Source: Auanema rhodensis (Eukaryota; Nematoda; Chromadorea; Rhabditida; Rhabditidae). From it: a stretch of DNA of 64,000 nucleotides. Below, piece by piece: positions 23,751 through 38,880 of this stretch. The stretch covers positions 2,666,001 to 2,730,000 of the forward strand of contig OZ059896.1 in the NCBI GenBank assembly GCA_964057225.1. Reading direction: 5' to 3'. Numbering within the stretch: the first letter of the stretch is position 1; each line of letters starts with the position of its first letter. The position numbers and the translations under genes were made by a program. The notes under the pieces are model-generated. The model was not told the origin of the DNA. It made no database searches and saw nothing but the letters and a program-made list of their open reading frames with translations.

Positions 23751-26700
23751 CTTTATCTTTCACGTGAAGCGAGTTACATACCAAGTGCACATCACGTGTA
23801 CATTTAATTAGCATAAATTAAAGTTCACGTAAATTTCAAAGTCATGGTTACCATGAACCAATATCAATAAAAATTTGTTTTTAGACTAATATGGACATGG
23901 GGAATCTAATTTTGAAAACCGCATCTCTTTATCTTTCACGTGAAGCGAGTTACATACCAAGTGCACATCACGTGTACATTTAATTAGCATAAAGTAAAGT
24001 TCACGTAAATTTCAAAGTCATGGTTACCATGCACCAATATCAATAAAAATTTGTTTTTAGACTAATATGGACATGGGGAATCCAATTTTGAAAATCGCAT
24101 CTCTTTATCTTTCACGTGAAGCGAGTTACATACCAAGTGCACATCACGTGTACATTTAATTAGCATAAATTAAAGTTCACGTAAATTTCAAAGTCATGGT
24201 TACCATGAACCAATATCAATAAAAATTTGTTTTTAGACTAATATGGACATGGGGAATCTAATTTTGAAAACCGCATCTCTTTATCTTTCACGTGAAGCGA
24301 GTTACATACCAAGTGCACATCACGTGTACATTTAATTAGCATAAATTAAAGTTCACGTAAATTTCAAAGTTATGGTTACCATGCACCAATATTAATAAAA
24401 ATTTGTTTTTAGACTAATATGGACATGGGGAATCTAATTTTGAAAACCGCATCTCTTTATCTTTCACGTGAAGCGAGTTACATACCAAGTGCACATCACG
24501 TGTACATTTAATTAGCATAAATTAAAGTTCACGTAAATTTCAAAGTCATGGTTACCATGAACCAATATCAATAAAAATTTGTTTTTAGACTAATATGGAC
24601 ATGGGGAATCTAATTTTGAAAACCGCATCTCTTTATCTTTCACGTGAAGCGAGTTACATACCAAGTGCACATCACGTGTACATTTAATTAGCATAAATTA
24701 AAGTTCACGTAAATTTCAAAGTCATGGTTACCATGCACCAATATCAATAAAAATTTGTTTTTAGACTAATATGGACACGGAGAATCTAATTTTGAAAACC
24801 GCATCTCTTTATCTTTCACATGAAGCGAGTTACATACCAAGTGCACATCACGTGTACATTTAATTAGCATAAATTAAAGTTCACGTAAATTTCAAAGTCA
24901 TGGTTACCATGCACCAATATCAATAAAAATTTGTTTTTAGACTAATATGGACATGGGGAATCTAATTTTGAAAACCGCATCTCTTTATCTTTCACGTGAA
25001 GCGAGTTACATACCAAGTGCACATCACGTGTACATTTAATTAGCATAAATTAAAGTTCACGTAAATTTCAAAGTCATGGTTACCATGAACCAATATCAAT
25101 AAAAATTTGTTTTTAGACTAATATGAACATGGGGAATCTAATTTTGAAAACCGCATCTCTTTATCTTTCACGTGAAGCGAGTTACATACCAAGTGCACAT
25201 CACGTGTACATTTAATTAGCATAAAGTAAAGTTCACGTAAATTTCAAAGTCATGGTTACCATGCACCAATATCAATAAAAATTTGTTTTTAGACTAATAT
25301 GGACATGGGGAATCTAATTTTGAAAATCGCATCTCTTTATCTTTCACGTGAAGCGAGTTACATACCAAGTGCACATCACGTGTACATTTAATTAGCATAA
25401 ATTAAAGTTCACGTAAATTTCAAAGTCATGGTTACCATGAACCAATATCAATAAAAATTTGTTTTTAGACTAATATGGACATGGGGAATCTAATTTTGAA
25501 AACCGCATCTCTTTATCTTTCACGTGAAGCGAGTTACATACCAAGTGCACATCACGTGTACATTTAATTAGCATAAATTAAAGTTCACGTAAATTTCAAA
25601 GTTATGGTTACCATGCACCAATATTAATAAAAATTTGTTTTTAGACTAATATGGACATGGGGAATCTAATTTTGAAAACCGCATCTCTTTATCTTTCACG
25701 TGAAGCGAGTTACATACCAAGTGCACATCACGTGTACATTTAATTATCATAAATTAAAGTTCACGTAAATTTCAAAGTCATGGTTACCATGAACCAATAT
25801 CAATAAAAATTTGTTTTTAGACTAATATGGACATGGGGAATCTAATTTTGAAAACCGCATCTCTTTATCTTTCACGTGAAGCGAGTTACATACCAAGTGC
25901 ACATCACGTGTACATTTAATTAGCATAAATTAAAGTTCACGTAAATTTCAAAGTCATGGTTACCATGCACCAATATCAATAAAAATTTGTTTTTAGACTA
26001 ATATGGACACGGAGAATCTAATTTTGAAAACCGCATCTCTTTATCTTTCACGTGAAGCGAGTTACATACCAAGTGCACATCACGTGTACATTTAATTAGC
26101 ATAAATTAAAGTTCACGTAAATTTCAAAGTCATGGTTACCATGCACCAATATCAATAAAAATTTGTTTTTAGACTAATATGGACATGGGGAATCTAATTT
26201 TGAAAATCGCATCTCTTTATCTTTCACGTGAAGCGAGTTACATACCAAGTGCACATCACGTGTACATTTAATTAGCATAAATTAAAGTTCACGTAAATTT
26301 CAAAGTCATGGTTACCATGAACCAATATCAATAAAAATTTGTTTTTAGACTAATATGGACATGGGGAATCTAATTTTGAAAACCGCATCTCTTTATCTTT
26401 CAAGTGAAGCGAGTTACATACCAAGTGCACATCACGTGTACATTTAATTAGCATAAATTAAAGTTCACGTAAATTTCAAAGTCATGGTTACCATGCACCA
26501 ATATCAATAAAAATTTGTTTTTAGACTAATATGGACATGGGGAATCTAATTTTGAAAACCGCATCTCTTTATCTTTCACGTGAAGCGAGTTACATACCAA
26601 GTGCACATCACGTGTACATTTAATTAGCATAAATTAAAGTTCACGTAAATTTCAAAGTCATGGTTACCATGCACCAATATCAATAAAAATTTGTTTTTAG

Positions 26701-29700
26701 ACTAATATGAACATGGGGAATCTAATTTTGAAAACCGCATCTCTTTATCTTTCACCTGAAGCGAGTTACATACCAAGTGCACATAACGTGTACATTTAAT
26801 TAGCATAAATTAAAGTTCACGTAAATTTCAAAGTCATGGTTACCATGAACCAATATCAATAAAAATTTGTTTTCAGACTAATTTGGACATGGGGAATCTA
26901 ATTTTGAAAACCGCATCTCTTTATCTTTCAAGTGAAGCGAGTTACATACCAAGTGCACATCACGTGTACATTTAATTAGCATAAATTAAAGTTCACGTAA
27001 ATTTCAAAGTCATGGTTACCATGCACCAATATCAATAAAAATTTGTTTTTAGACTAATATGGACACGGAGAATCTAATTTTGAAAACCGCATCTCTTTAT
27101 CTTTCACGTGAAGCGAGTTACATACCAAGTGCACATCACGTGTACATTTAATTAGCATAAATTAAAGTTCACGTAAATTTCAAAGTCATGGTTACCATGC
27201 ACCAATATCAATAAAAATTTGTTTTTAGACTAATATGGACATGGGGAATCTAATTTTGAAAACCGCATCTCTTTATCTTTCACGTGAAGCGAGTTACATA
27301 CCAAGTGCACATCACGTGTACATTTAATTAGCATAAATTAAAGTTCACGTAAATTTCAAAGTCATGGTTACCATGAACCAATATCAATAAAAATTTGATT
27401 TTAGACTAATATGGACATGGGGAATCTAATTTTGAAAACCGCATCTCTTTATCTTTCACGTGAAGCGAGTTACATACCAAGTGCACATCACGTGTACATT
27501 TAATTAGCATAAAGTAAAGTTCACGTAAATTTCAAAGTCATGGTTACCATGCACCAATATCAATAAAAATTTGTTTTTAGACTAATATGGACATGGGGAA
27601 TCTAATTTTGAAAATCGCATCTCTTTATCTTTCACGTGAAGCGAGTTACATACCAAGTGCACATCACGTGTACATTTAATTAGCATAAATTAAAGTTCAC
27701 GTAAATTTCAAAGTCATGGTTACCATGAACCAATATCAATAAAAATTTGTTTTTAGACTAATATGGACATGGGGAATCTAATTTTGAAAACCGCATCTCT
27801 TTATCTTTCACGTGAAGCGAGTTACATACCAAGTGCACATCACGTGTACATTTAATTAGCATAAATTAAAGTTCACGTAAATTTCAAAGTTATGGTTACC
27901 ATGCACCAATATTAATAAAAATTTGTTTTTAGACTAATATGGACATGGGGAATCTAATTTTGAAAACCGCATCTCTTTATCTTTCACGTGAAGCGAGTTA
28001 CATACCAAGTGCACATCACGTGTACATTTAATTATCATAAATTAAAGTTCACGTAAATTTCAAAGTCATGGTTACCATGAACCAATATCAATAAAAATTT
28101 GTTTTTAGACTAATATGGACATGGGGAATCTAATTTTGAAAACCGCATCTCTTTATCTTTCACGTGAAGCGAGTTACATACCAAGTGCACATCACGTGTA
28201 CATTTAATTAGCATAAATTAAAGTTCACGTAAATTTCAAAGTCATGGTTACCATGCACCAATATCAATAAAAATTTGTTTTTAGACTAATATGGACACGG
28301 AGAATCTAATTTTGAAAACCGCATCTCTTTATCTTTCACGTGAAGCGAGTTACATACCAAGTGCACATCACGTGTACATTTAATTAGCATAAATTAAAGT
28401 TCACGTAAATTTCAAAGTCATGGTTACCATGCACCAATATCAATAAAAATTTGTTTTTAGACTAATATGGACATGGGGAATCTAATTTTGAAAATCGCAT
28501 CTCTTTATCTTTCACGTGAAGCGAGTTACATACCAAGTGCACATCACGTGTACATTTAATTAGCATAAATTAAAGTTCACGTAAATTTCAAAGTCATGGT
28601 TACCATGAACCAATATCAATAAAAATTTGTTTTTAGACTAATATGGACATGGGGAATCTAATTTTGAAAACCGCATCTCTTTATCTTTCAAGTGAAGCGA
28701 GTTACATACCAAGTGCACATCACGTGTACATTTAATTAGCATAAATTAAAGTTCACGTAAATTTCAAAGTCATGGTTACCATGCACCAATATCAATAAAA
28801 ATTTGTTTTTAGACTAATATGGACATGGGGAATCTAATTTTGAAAACCGCATCTCTTTATCTTTCACGTGAAGCGAGTTACATACCAAGTGCACATCACG
28901 TGTACATTTAATTAGCATAAATTAAAGTTCACGTAAATTTCAAAGTCATGGTTACCATGAACCAATATCAATAAAAATTTGTTTTTAGACTAATATGGAC
29001 ATGGGGAATCTAATTTTGAAAACCGCATCTATTCATCTTTCACGTGAAGCGAGTTACATACCAAGTGCACATCACGTGTACATTTAATTAGCATAAAGTA
29101 AAGTTCACGTAAATTTCAAAGTCATGGTTACCATGCACCAATATCAATAAAAATTTGTTTTTAGACTAATATGGACATGGGGAATCTAATTTTGAAAATC
29201 GCATCTCTTTATCTTTCACGTGAAGCGAGTTACATACCAAGTGCACATCACGTGTACATTTAATTAGCATAAATTAAAGTTCACGTAAATTTCAAAGTCA
29301 TGGTTACCATGCACCAATATCAATAAAAATTTGTTTTTAGACTAATATGGACACGGAGAATCTAATTTTGAAAACCGCATCTCTTTATCTTTCACGTGAA
29401 GCGAGTTACATACCAAGTGCACATCACGTGTACATTTAATTAGCATAAATTAAAGTTCACGTAAATTTCAAAGTCATGGTTACCATGAACCAATATCAAT
29501 AAAAATTTGTTTTTAGACTAATATGGACATGGGGAATCTAATTTTGAAAACCGCATCTCTTTATCTTTCACGTGAAGCGAGTTACATACCAAGTGCACAT
29601 CACGTGTACATTTAATTAGCATAAAGTAAAGTTCACGTAAATTTCAAAGTCATGGTTACCATGCACCAATATCAATAAAAATTTGTTTTTAGACTAATAT

Positions 29701-32700
29701 GGACATGGGGAATCCAATTTTGAAAATCGCATCTCTTTATCTTTCACGTGAAGCGAGTTACATACCAAGTGCACATCACGTGTACATTTAATTAGCATAA
29801 ATTAAAGTTCACGTAAATTTCAAAGTCATGGTTACCATGAACCAATATCAATAAAAATTTGTTTTTAGACTAATATGGACATGGGGAATCTAATTTTGAA
29901 AACCGCATCTCTTTATCTTTCACGTGAAGCGAGTTACATACCAAGTGCACATCACGTGTACATTTAATTAGCATAAATTAAAGTTCACGTAAATTTCAAA
30001 GTTATGGTTACCATGCACCAATATTAATAAAAATTTGTTTTTAGACTAATATGGACATGGGGAATCTAATTTTGAAAACCGCATCTCTTTATCTTTCACG
30101 TGAAGCGAGTTACATACCAAGTGCACATCACGTGTACATTTAATTAGCATAAATTAAAGTTCACGTAAATTTCAAAGTCATGGTTACCATGAACCAATAT
30201 CAATAAAAATTTGTTTTTAGACTAATATGGACATGGGGAATCTAATTTTGAAAACCGCATCTCTTTATCTTTCACGTGAAGCGAGTTACATACCAAGTGC
30301 ACATCACGTGTACATTTAATTAGCATAAATTAAAGTTCACGTAAATTTCAAAGTCATGGTTACCATGCACCAATATCAATAAAAATTTGTTTTTAGACTA
30401 ATATGGACACGGAGAATCTAATTTTGAAAACCGCATCTCTTTATCTTTCACATGAAGCGAGTTACATACCAAGTGCACATCACGTGTACATTTAATTAGC
30501 ATAAATTAAAGTTCACGTAAATTTCAAAGTCATGGTTACCATGCACCAATATCAATAAAAATTTGTTTTTAGACTAATATGGACATGGGGAATCTAATTT
30601 TGAAAACCGCATCTCTTTATCTTTCACGTGAAGCGAGTTACATACCAAGTGCACATCACGTGTACATTTAATTAGCATAAATTAAAGTTCACGTAAATTT
30701 CAAAGTCATGGTTACCATGAACCAATATCAATAAAAATTTGTTTTTAGACTAATATGGACATGGGGAATCTAATTTTGAAAACCGCATCTCTTTATCTTT
30801 CACGTGAAGCGAGTTACATACCAAGTGCACATCACGTGTACATTTAATTAGCATAAAGTAAAGTTCACGTAAATTTCAAAGTCATGGTTACCATGCACCA
30901 ATATCAATAAAAATTTGTTTTTAGACTAATATGGACATGGGGAATCTAATTTTGAAAATCGCATCTCTTTATCTTTCACGTGAAGCGAGTTACATACCAA
31001 GTGCACATCACGTGTACATTTAATTAGCATAAATTAAAGTTCACGTAAATTTCAAAGTCATGGTTACCATGAACCAATATCAATAAAAATTTGTTTTTAG
31101 ACTAATATGGACATGGGGAATCTAATTTTGAAAACCGCATCTCTTTATCTTTCACGTGAAGCGAGTTACATACCAAGTGCACATCACGTGTACATTTAAT
31201 TAGCATAAATTAAAGTTCACGTAAATTTCAAAGTTATGGTTACCATGCACCAATATTAATAAAAATTTGTTTTTAGACTAATATGGACATGGGGAATCTA
31301 ATTTTGAAAACCGCATCTCTTTATCTTTCACGTGAAGCGAGTTACATACCAAGTGCACATCACGTGTACATTTAATTATCATAAATTAAAGTTCACGTAA
31401 ATTTCAAAGTCATGGTTACCATGAACCAATATCAATAAAAATTTGTTTTTAGACTAATATGGACATGGGGAATCTAATTTTGAAAACCGCATCTCTTTAT
31501 CTTTCACGTGAAGCGAGTTACATACCAAGTGCACATCACGTGTACATTTAATTAGCATAAATTAAAGTTCACGTAAATTTCAAAGTCATGGTTACCATGC
31601 ACCAATATCAATAAAAATTTGTTTTTAGACTAATATGGACACGGAGAATCTAATTTTGAAAACCGCATCTCTTTATCTTTCACGTGAAGCGAGTTACATA
31701 CCAAGTGCACATCACGTGTACATTTAATTAGCATAAATTAAAGTTCACGTAAATTTCAAAGTCATGGTTACCATGCACCAATATCAATAAAAATTTGTTT
31801 TTAGACTAATATGGACATGGGGAATCTAATTTTGAAAATCGCATCTCTTTATCTTTCACGTGAAGCGAGTTACATACCAAGTGCACATCACGTGTACATT
31901 TAATTAGCATAAATTAAAGTTCACGTAAATTTCAAAGTCATGGTTACCATGAACCAATATCAATAAAAATTTGTTTTTAGACTAATATGGACATGGGGAA
32001 TCTAATTTTGAAAACCGCATCTCTTTATCTTTCAAGTGAAGCGAGTTACATACCAAGTGCACATCACGTGTACATTTAATTAGCATAAATTAAAGTTCAC
32101 GTAAATTTCAAAGTCATGGTTACCATGCACCAATATCAATAAAAATTTGTTTTTAGACTAATATGGACATGGGGAATCTAATTTTGAAAACCGCATCTCT
32201 TTATCTTTCACGTGAAGCGAGTTACATACCAAGTGCACATCACGTGTACATTTAATTAGCATAAATTAAAGTTCACGTAAATTTCAAAGTCATGGTTACC
32301 ATGCACCAATATCAATAAAAATTTGTTTTTAGACTAATATGAACATGGGGAATCTAATTTTGAAAACCGCATCTCTTTATCTTTCACCTGAAGCGAGTTA
32401 CATACCAAGTGCACATAACGTGTACATTTAATTAGCATAAATTAAAGTTCACGTAAATTTCAAAGTCATGGTTACCATGAACCAATATCAATAAAAATTT
32501 GTTTTCAGACTAATTTGGACATGGGGAATCTAATTTTGAAAACCGCATCTCTTTATCTTTCAAGTGAAGCGAGTTACATACCAAGTGCACATCACGTGTA
32601 CATTTAATTAGCATAAATTAAAGTTCACGTAAATTTCAAAGTCATGGTTACCATGCACCAATATCAATAAAAATTTGTTTTTAGACTAATATGGACACGG

Positions 32701-34520
32701 AGAATCTAATTTTGAAAACCGCATCTCTTTATCTTTCACGTGAAGCGAGTTACATACCAAGTGCACATCACGTGTACATTTAATTAGCATAAATTAAAGT
32801 TCACGTAAATTTCAAAGTCATGGTTACCATGCACCAATATCAATAAAAATTTGTTTTTAGACTAATATGGACATGGGGAATCTAATTTTGAAAACCGCAT
32901 CTCTTTATCTTTCACGTGAAGCGAGTTACATACCAAGTGCACATCACGTGTACATTTAATTAGCATAAATTAAAGTTCACGTAAATTTCAAAGTCATGGT
33001 TACCATGAACCAATATCAATAAAAATTTGATTTTAGACTAATATGGACATGGGGAATCTAATTTTGAAAACCGCATCTCTTTATCTTTCACGTGAAGCGA
33101 GTTACATACCAAGTGCACATCACGTGTACATTTAATTAGCATAAAGTAAAGTTCACGTAAATTTCAAAGTCATGGTTACCATGCACCAATATCAATAAAA
33201 ATTTGTTTTTAGACTAATATGGACATGGGGAATCTAATTTTGAAAATCGCATCTCTTTATCTTTCACGTGAAGCGAGTTACATACCAAGTGCACATCACG
33301 TGTACATTTAATTAGCATAAATTAAAGTTCACGTAAATTTCAAAGTCATGGTTACCATGAACCAATATCAATAAAAATTTGTTTTTAGACTAATATGGAC
33401 ATGGGGAATCTAATTTTGAAAACCGCATCTCTTTATCTTTCACGTGAAGCGAGTTACATACCAAGTGCACATCACGTGTACATTTAATTAGCATAAATTA
33501 AAGTTCACGTAAATTTCAAAGTTATGGTTACCATGCACCAATATTAATAAAAATTTGTTTTTAGACTAATATGGACATGGGGAATCTAATTTTGAAAACC
33601 GCATCTCTTTATCTTTCACGTGAAGCGAGTTACATACCAAGTGCACATCACGTGTACATTTAATTATCATAAATTAAAGTTCACGTAAATTTCAAAGTCA
33701 TGGTTACCATGAACCAATATCAATAAAAATTTGTTTTTAGACTAATATGGACATGGGGAATCTAATTTTGAAAACCGCATCTCTTTATCTTTCACGTGAA
33801 GCGAGTTACATACCAAGTGCACATCACGTGTACATTTAATTAGCATAAATTAAAGTTCACGTAAATTTCAAAGTCATGGTTACCATGCACCAATATCAAT
33901 AAAAATTTGTTTTTAGACTAATATGGACACGGAGAATCTAATTTTGAAAACCGCATCTCTTTATCTTTCACGTGAAGCGAGTTACATACCAAGTGCACAT
34001 CACGTGTACATTTAATTAGCATAAATTAAAGTTCACGTAAATTTCAAAGTCATGGTTACCATGCACCAATATCAATAAAAATTTGTTTTTAGACTAATAT
34101 GGACATGGGGAATCTAATTTTGAAAATCGCATCTCTTTATCTTTCACGTGAAGCGAGTTACATACCAAGTGCACATCACGTGTACATTTAATTAGCATAA
34201 ATTAAAGTTCACGTAAATTTCAAAGTCATGGTTACCATGAACCAATATCAATAAAAATTTGTTTTTAGACTAATATGGACATGGGGAATCTAATTTTGAA
34301 AACCGCATCTCTTTATCTTTCAAGTGAAGCGAGTTACATACCAAGTGCACATCACGTGTACATTTAATTAGCATAAATTAAAGTTCACGTAAATTTCAAA
34401 GTCATGGTTACCATGCACCAATATCAATAAAAATTTGTTTTTAGACTAATATGGACATGGGGAATCTAATTTTGAAAACCGCATCTCTTTATCTTTCACG
34501 TGAAGCGAGTTACATACCAA
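23750..34520 (+). repeat. 32-monomer (5632 bp) displacement duplication with inner 13-monomer repeats
   Basis: About 23.75-28.89 kb matches about 29.38-34.52 kb. Rare markers pair exactly 5632 bp apart: AATCCAATTT (24081/29713), TTCACATGAAG (24817/30449), CACCTGAAG (26753/32385) and TTTGATTTTAG (27397/33029). Within it GGACACGGAG recurs at spacings of 7, 6, 7, 6, 6, 7, 6 and 7 monomers, so the basic higher-order unit is mostly 13 monomers (2288 bp) with this marker at two places. A private CTATTCATC near 29030 breaks the match at the seam. No gene seen. Confidence 0.8.
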
Positions 34521-37500
34521 GTGCACATAACGTGTACATTTAATTAGCATAAATTAAAGTACACGTAAATTTCAAAGTCATGGTTACCATGAACCAATAT
34601 CAATAAAAATTTGTTTTCAGACTAATTTGGACATGGGGAATCTAATTTTGAAAACCGCATCTCTTTATCTTTCAAGTGAAGCGAGTTACATACCAAGTGC
34701 ACATCACGTGTACATTTAATTAGCATAAATTAAAGTTCACGTAAATTTCAAAGTCATGGTTACCATGAACCAATATCAATAAAAATTTGTTTTTAAACTA
34801 ATATGGACATGGGGAATCTAATTTTGAAAACCGCATCTCTTTATCTTTCACGTGAAGCGAGTTACATACCTAGTGCACATCACGTGTACATTTAATTAGC
34901 ATAAATTAAAGTTCACGTAAATTTCAAAGTCATGGTTACCATGAACCAATATCAATACAAATTTGTTTTTAGACTAATATGGACATGGGGAATCTAATTT
35001 TGAAAATCGCATCTCTTTATCTTTCACGTGAAGCGAGTTACATACCAAGTGCACATCACGTGTACAGTTAATTAGCATAAATTAAAGTTCACGTAAATTT
35101 CAAAGTCATGGTTACCATGAACCAATATCAATAAAAATTTGTTTTTAGACTAATATGGACATGGGGAATCTAATTTTGAAAACCGCATCTCTTTATCTTT
35201 CACGTGAAGCGAGTTACATACCAAGTGCACATCATGTGTACATTTAATTAGCATAAAGTAAAGTTCACGTAAATTTCAAAGTCATGGTTACCATGCACCA
35301 ATATCAATAAAAATTTGTTTTTAGACTAATATGGACATGGGGAATCTAATTTTGAAAATCGCATCTCTTTATCTTTCACGTGAAGCGAGTTACATACCAA
35401 GTGCACATCACGTGTACATTTAATTAGCATAAATTAAAGTTCACGTAAATTTCAAAGTCATGGTTACCATGAACCAATATCAATAAAAATTTGTTTTTAG
35501 ACTAATATGGACATGGGGAATCTAATTTTGAAAACCGCATCTCTTTATCTTTCACGTGAAGCGAGTTACATACCAAGTGCACATCACGTGTACATTTAAT
35601 TAGCATAAATTAAAGTTCACGTAAATTTCAAAGTCATGGTTACCATGCACCAATATTAATAAAAATTTGTTTTTAGACTAATATGGACATGGGGAATCTA
35701 ATTTTGAAAACCGCATCTCTTTATCTTTCACGTGAAGCGAGTTACATACCAAGTGCACATCACGTGTACATTTAATTAGCATAAATTAAAGTTCACGTAA
35801 ATTTCAAAGTTATGGTTACCATGCACCAATATTAATAAAAATTTGTTTTTAGACTAATATGGACATGGGGAATCTAATTTTGAAAACCGCATCTCTTTAT
35901 CTTTCACGTGAAGCGAGTTACATACCAAGTGCACATCACGTGTACATTTAATTATCATAAATTAAAGTTCACGTAAATTTCAAAGTCATGGTTACCATGA
36001 ACCAATATCAATAAAAATTTGTTTTTAGACTAATATGGACATGGGGAATCTAATTTTGAAAACCGCATCTCTTTATCTTTCACGTGAAGCGAGTTACATA
36101 CCAAGTGCACATCACGTGTACATTTAATTAGCATAAATTAAAGTTCACGTAAATTTCAAAGTCATGGTTACCATGCACCAATATCAATAAAAATTTGTTT
36201 TTAGACTAATATGGACACGGAGAATCTAATTTTGAAAACCGCATCTCTTTATCTTTCACGTGAAGCGAGTTACATACCAAGTGCACATCACGTGTACATT
36301 TAATTAGCATAAATTAAAGTTCACGTAAATTTCAAAGTCATGGTTACCATGCACCAATATCAATAAAAATTTGTTTTTAGACTAATATGGACATGGGGAA
36401 TCTAATTTTGAAAATCGCATCTCTTTATCTTTCACGTGAAGCGAGTTACATACCAAGTGCACATCACGTGTACATTTAATTAGCATAAATTAAAGTTCAC
36501 GTAAATTTCAAAGTCATGGTTACCATGAACCAATATCAATAAAAATTTGTTTTTAGACTAATATGGACATGGGGAATCTAATTTTGAAAACCGCATCTCT
36601 TTATCTTTCAAGTGAAGCGAGTTACATACCAAGTGCACATCACGTGTACATTTAATTAGCATAAATTAAAGTTCACGTAAATTTCAAAGTCATGGTTACC
36701 ATGCACCAATATCAATAAAAATTTGTTTTTAGACTAATATGGACATGGGGAATCTAATTTTGAAAACCGCATCTCTTTATCTTTCACGTGAAGCGAGTTA
36801 CATACCAAGTGCACATAACGTGTACATTTAATTAGCATAAATTAAAGTACACGTAAATTTCAAAGTCATGGTTACCATGAACCAATATCAATAAAAATTT
36901 GTTTTCAGACTAATTTGGACATGGGGAATCTAATTTTGAAAACCGCATCTCTTTATCTTTCAAGTGAAGCGAGTTACATACCAAGTGCACATCACGTGTA
37001 CATTTAATTAGCATAAATTAAAGTTCACGTAAATTTCAAAGTCATGGTTACCATGAACCAATATCAATAAAAATTTGTTTTTAAACTAATATGGACATGG
37101 GGAATCTAATTTTGAAAACCGCATCTCTTTATCTTTCACGTGAAGCGAGTTACATACCTAGTGCACATCACGTGTACATTTAATTAGCATAAATTAAAGT
37201 TCACGTAAATTTCAAAGTCATGGTTACCATGAACCAATATCAATACAAATTTGTTTTTAGACTAATATGGACATGGGGAATCTAATTTTGAAAATCGCAT
37301 CTCTTTATCTTTCACGTGAAGCGAGTTACATACCAAGTGCACATCACGTGTACAGTTAATTAGCATAAATTAAAGTTCACGTAAATTTCAAAGTCATGGT
37401 TACCATGAACCAATATCAATAAAAATTTGTTTTTAGACTAATATGGACATGGGGAATCTAATTTTGAAAACCGCATCTCTTTATCTTTCACGTGAAGCGA

Positions 37501-38095
37501 GTTACATACCAAGTGCACATCATGTGTACATTTAATTAGCATAAAGTAAAGTTCACGTAAATTTCAAAGTCATGGTTACCATGCACCAATATCAATAAAA
37601 ATTTGTTTTTAGACTAATATGGACATGGGGAATCTAATTTTGAAAATCGCATCTCTTTATCTTTCACGTGAAGCGAGTTACATACCAAGTGCACATCACG
37701 TGTACATTTAATTAGCATAAATTAAAGTTCACGTAAATTTCAAAGTCATGGTTACCATGAACCAATATCAATAAAAATTTGTTTTTAGACTAATATGGAC
37801 ATGGGGAATCTAATTTTGAAAACCGCATCTCTTTATCTTTCACGTGAAGCGAGTTACATACCAAGTGCACATCACGTGTACATTTAATTAGCATAAATTA
37901 AAGTTCACGTAAATTTCAAAGTCATGGTTACCATGCACCAATATTAATAAAAATTTGTTTTTAGACTAATATGGACATGGGGAATCTAATTTTGAAAACC
38001 GCATCTCTTTATCTTTCACGTGAAGCGAGTTACATACCAAGTGCACATCACGTGTACATTTAATTAGCATAAATTAAAGTTCACGTAAATTTCAA
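33520..38095 (+). repeat. 13-monomer (2288 bp) tandem duplication
   Basis: About 33.52-35.81 kb and 35.81-38.09 kb carry the same markers 2288 bp apart: GTTATGGTTACC (near 33522/35810), TTAATTATCAT (33664/35952), ACACGGAG (33927/36215), AAAGTACACG (near 34557/36845), CAATACAAATT (34953/37241) and GTACAGTTAATT (35062/37350). It overlaps the end of the 5632 bp system and uses the same 13-monomer unit. Endpoints by eye. Confidence 0.8.
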
Positions 38096-38880
38096 AGTCA
38101 TGGTAACCATGAACCAATATCAATAAAAATTTGTTTTTAGACTAATATGGACATGGGGAATCTAATTTTGAAAACCGCATCTCTTTATCTTTCACGTGAA
38201 GCGAGTTACATACCAAGTGCACATCACGTGTACATTTAATTAGCATAAATTAAAGTTCACGTAAATTTCAAAGTCATGGTTACCATGAACCAATATCAAT
38301 AAAAATTTGTTTTCAGACTAATTTGGACATGGGGAATCTAATTTTGAAAACCGCATCTCTTTATCTTTCAAGTGAAGCGAGTTACATACCAAGTGCACAT
38401 CACGTGTACATTTAATTAGCATAAATTAAAGTTCACGTAAATTTCAAAGTCATGGTTACCATGAACCAATATCAATACAAATTTGTTTTTAGACTAATAT
38501 GGACATGGGGAATCTAATTTTGAAAATCGCATCTCTTTATCTTTCACGTGAAGCGAGTTACATACCAAGTGCACATCATGTGTACATTTAATTAGCATAA
38601 AGTAAAGTTCACGTAAATTTCAAAGTCATGGTTACCATGCACCAATATCAATAAAAATTTGTTTTTAGACTAATATGGACATGGGGAATCTAATTTTGAA
38701 AACCGCATCTCTTTATCTTTCACGTGAAGCGAGTTACATACCAAGTGCACATCATGTGTACATTTAATTAGCATAAAGTAAAGTTCACGTAAATTTCAAA
38801 GTCATGGTTACCATGCACCAATATCAATAAAAATTTGTTTTTAGACTAATATGGACATGGGGAATCTAATTTTGAAAATC
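38096..38880 (+). repeat. Satellite between two duplicated blocks
   Basis: Ordinary monomers. A private GGTAACCATG near 38103 turns the palindrome centre from TTA to TAA. Two successive monomers share CATGTG and ATAAAGTAAA. No gene or insert seen. Confidence 0.8.
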
